Source: Cynocephalus volans
Lineage: Eukaryota; Chordata; Mammalia; Dermoptera; Cynocephalidae
Direction: 5' to 3'
Assembly: GCF_027409185.1 (NCBI RefSeq)
Contig: NC_084462.1
Location: 186,128,071 to 186,192,070, forward strand
Length of the DNA stretch: 64,000 nucleotides
Part shown: positions 62,933 through 64,000 of the stretch, piece by piece
Position numbering within the stretch: position 1 is the stretch's first letter
Layout of the letters: the number at the start of each line of letters is the position of its first letter
Made by a program: the position numbers and the translations under genes
Notes under the pieces: model-generated
What the model was told of the DNA's origin: nothing
Database searches by the model: none
Seen by the model: the letters and a program-made list of their open reading frames with translations, nothing else

Positions 62933-63367
62933 TGTCTCGCACAGTAATACACGGCCGTGTCCTCTGTCTTCAGGCTGCTGACCTGTAGATACGCTGTGCT
63001 GACAGAGGTGTCCATGGAGAAGACAAATCGTCCTGTGAATCCCTCAGCGTATGTTGGCTTTCCAGTGTTTGTGTTAATCCAGCCCATCCACTGAAGGCCC
63101 TTCCCTGCTTCCTGTCGCACCCAGTTCATGGCATAGCTGGTAAAGGTGTATCCAGAAGCCTTGCAGGAGACCTTCACAGACTCTCCAGGCTTCTTCACCT
63201 CAGCCCCAGACTGGACCAGCTGGACCTGGCAGTGGACGCCTGTGGAGAAGACACAAGGAAGATGGGAACCCTGGTGCGGCCTCAGCAACCTCCTCAGCCC
63301 TGGATGCCAGGGGCTCCTTACCTGAGGCAGCTGCCAGCAGAAAGAGGAGCCTCCAGCCCCACTCCAT
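62933..63367 (-). CDS. IGHV7-like (clan I) heavy-chain V segment, apparently functional
   Basis: Leader exon 63,322-63,367 (46 nt; [15 protein letters not shown] plus one base; donor GTAAGG). V exon 62,933-63,239 (307 nt) completes the leader as GVHC, then [17 protein letters not shown]1 '[15 protein letters not shown]', FR2 '[14 protein letters not shown]', CDR2 '[16 protein letters not shown]', FR3 '[16 protein letters not shown]' and 'DTAVYYCAR' are canonical. '[27 protein letters not shown]' is the signature of IGHV7 rather than IGHV1. No stop; Cys and Trp are conserved. Only FR2 'QEAGKGLQ' differs a little from the usual 'QAPGQGLE'. Function: V domain of the heavy chain. Confidence 0.95.
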
Positions 63368-63449
63368 GGTTCTGTGTGACCAATGGGACAGTACCCGTGA
63401 TGAATGTGTTGCGGAGGAACCTGAGCTTTCTACTCTGTGGGGCCCAGTG

Positions 63450-63457
63450 ATTTGCAT
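63450..63457 (-). promoter_or_regulatory. Octamer of the IGHV7-like promoter
   Basis: Perfect ATGCAAAT on the minus strand, 82 bp upstream of the leader ATG. Confidence 0.88.
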
Positions 63458-64000
63458 ATGTGTCTGGCTCCTTAACACCCCCTGGTCCAGGTCAGGTATG
63501 AATAACTCGATGCCCTAGAGGACCCCTGCACCTGGATGGCTGAGCCACCCTCTCGTGTTTGGTGCCTGGAGTCCTACTTGCTAGTAGTGAGTGACCCTTC
63601 CCCAATGGGTCTGAACCTGGGCAGTGCTAGGTACAGATGAACCCACTCCTGGACACCAACAAGTATCTCTTCTCCCTCCTGTGACATCACATCGAAATGG
63701 GACAAAAGCTTCTAGTAAAGGCCTAATGTTGAATGTTCCCAGGGTGTCACTTCTGTGTCTCTGACCAGGCTCAGTGACTTCATCCTGGGCCATCACATAC
63801 AGAGTCTCCCTCACTCTACATCCCTTACCTTAGGATTCACTTTTCCAAGACCGCTGCCTCAGAGATGGGCCTTATTTCTGACACTATTAGGATGACATCT
63901 TCACTTTTCCAAAGGTTTTCCTATTTTTTCTCATTTAATTGAGTAAAATTGAGATGAAGATTACATGGTAATAATGACAACGAATTGCCTTTTCAAAAGA
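63458..64000. other. Upstream flank of the IGHV7-like gene, no gene
   Basis: No further gene recognised up to the window end. Confidence 0.45.

Overview
This window is a stretch of a mammalian immunoglobulin heavy-chain variable (IGHV) locus. Five V segments have both leader and V exons open in frame: an IGHV5-like at 6.7-7.1 kb, an IGHV3-like at 23.5-24.0 kb, an IGHV4/2-like at 35.9-36.3 kb, an IGHV4-like at 45.0-45.4 kb and an IGHV7-like at 62.9-63.4 kb. Each has a 46-nt leader exon, a short intron, a V exon of 304-313 nt and a recombination signal (RSS) with a 23-bp spacer. Three more are recognisable IGHV4-family pseudogenes (13.1, 22.3 and 32.3 kb), and two are deep relics (27.4 and 51.9 kb). 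All lie on the minus strand, so the D, J and constant genes should lie beyond position 1. The mixture of families and the decayed L1 background are mammalian. A tRNA-derived SINE at about 17.9 kb resembles bat Ves-type SINEs, so a bat is my best guess for the host; this rests mainly on that one element and on memory of the family.

Layout: 1-6.4 kb holds L1 fragments, one side of two duplications and a solo retroviral LTR. 6.6-7.1 kb is the IGHV5-like gene. 8.1-13 kb holds old repeats and a paralogue of the 2.2-3.4 kb block. 13-13.6 kb is a deleted IGHV4 pseudogene. 15.3-21.4 kb is mostly L1, plus the SINE. 22.2-24.1 kb holds an IGHV4 pseudogene and the IGHV3-like gene. 27.3-28.4 kb is a V relic in a duplicated block. 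30.4-32.7 kb is an L1 joined to the RSS of an IGHV4 pseudogene, followed by a 21-bp minisatellite to 33.6 kb. 35.8-36.4 kb is the IGHV4/2-like gene. 38-39.6 kb is L1, 39.6-44.1 kb a degenerate provirus with two LTRs, and 45.0-45.6 kb the IGHV4-like gene. 48.5-49.4 kb repeats the start of the window. 51.8-52.9 kb repeats the 27-28 kb block. 52.9-59.3 kb is three L1 elements, one with most of ORF2. 59.3-60.1 kb is an antisense retroviral RT fragment, 60.6-61.0 kb a long GAA/GGAA tract, and 62.9-63.5 kb the IGHV7-like gene.

The intact segments would act as alternative substrates for V(D)J recombination. RAG cuts at the heptamer and joins one V segment to a D-J; the octamer promoter then drives the rearranged gene. 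No non-immunoglobulin host gene was recognised. Nothing here amounts to a clearly new biological system. The most unusual items are a twofold-repeated hydrophobic open frame in the provirus leader, a variant heptamer in the IGHV3-like gene, extra cysteines in the IGHV5-like gene, and an L1 joined directly to a V pseudogene heptamer.
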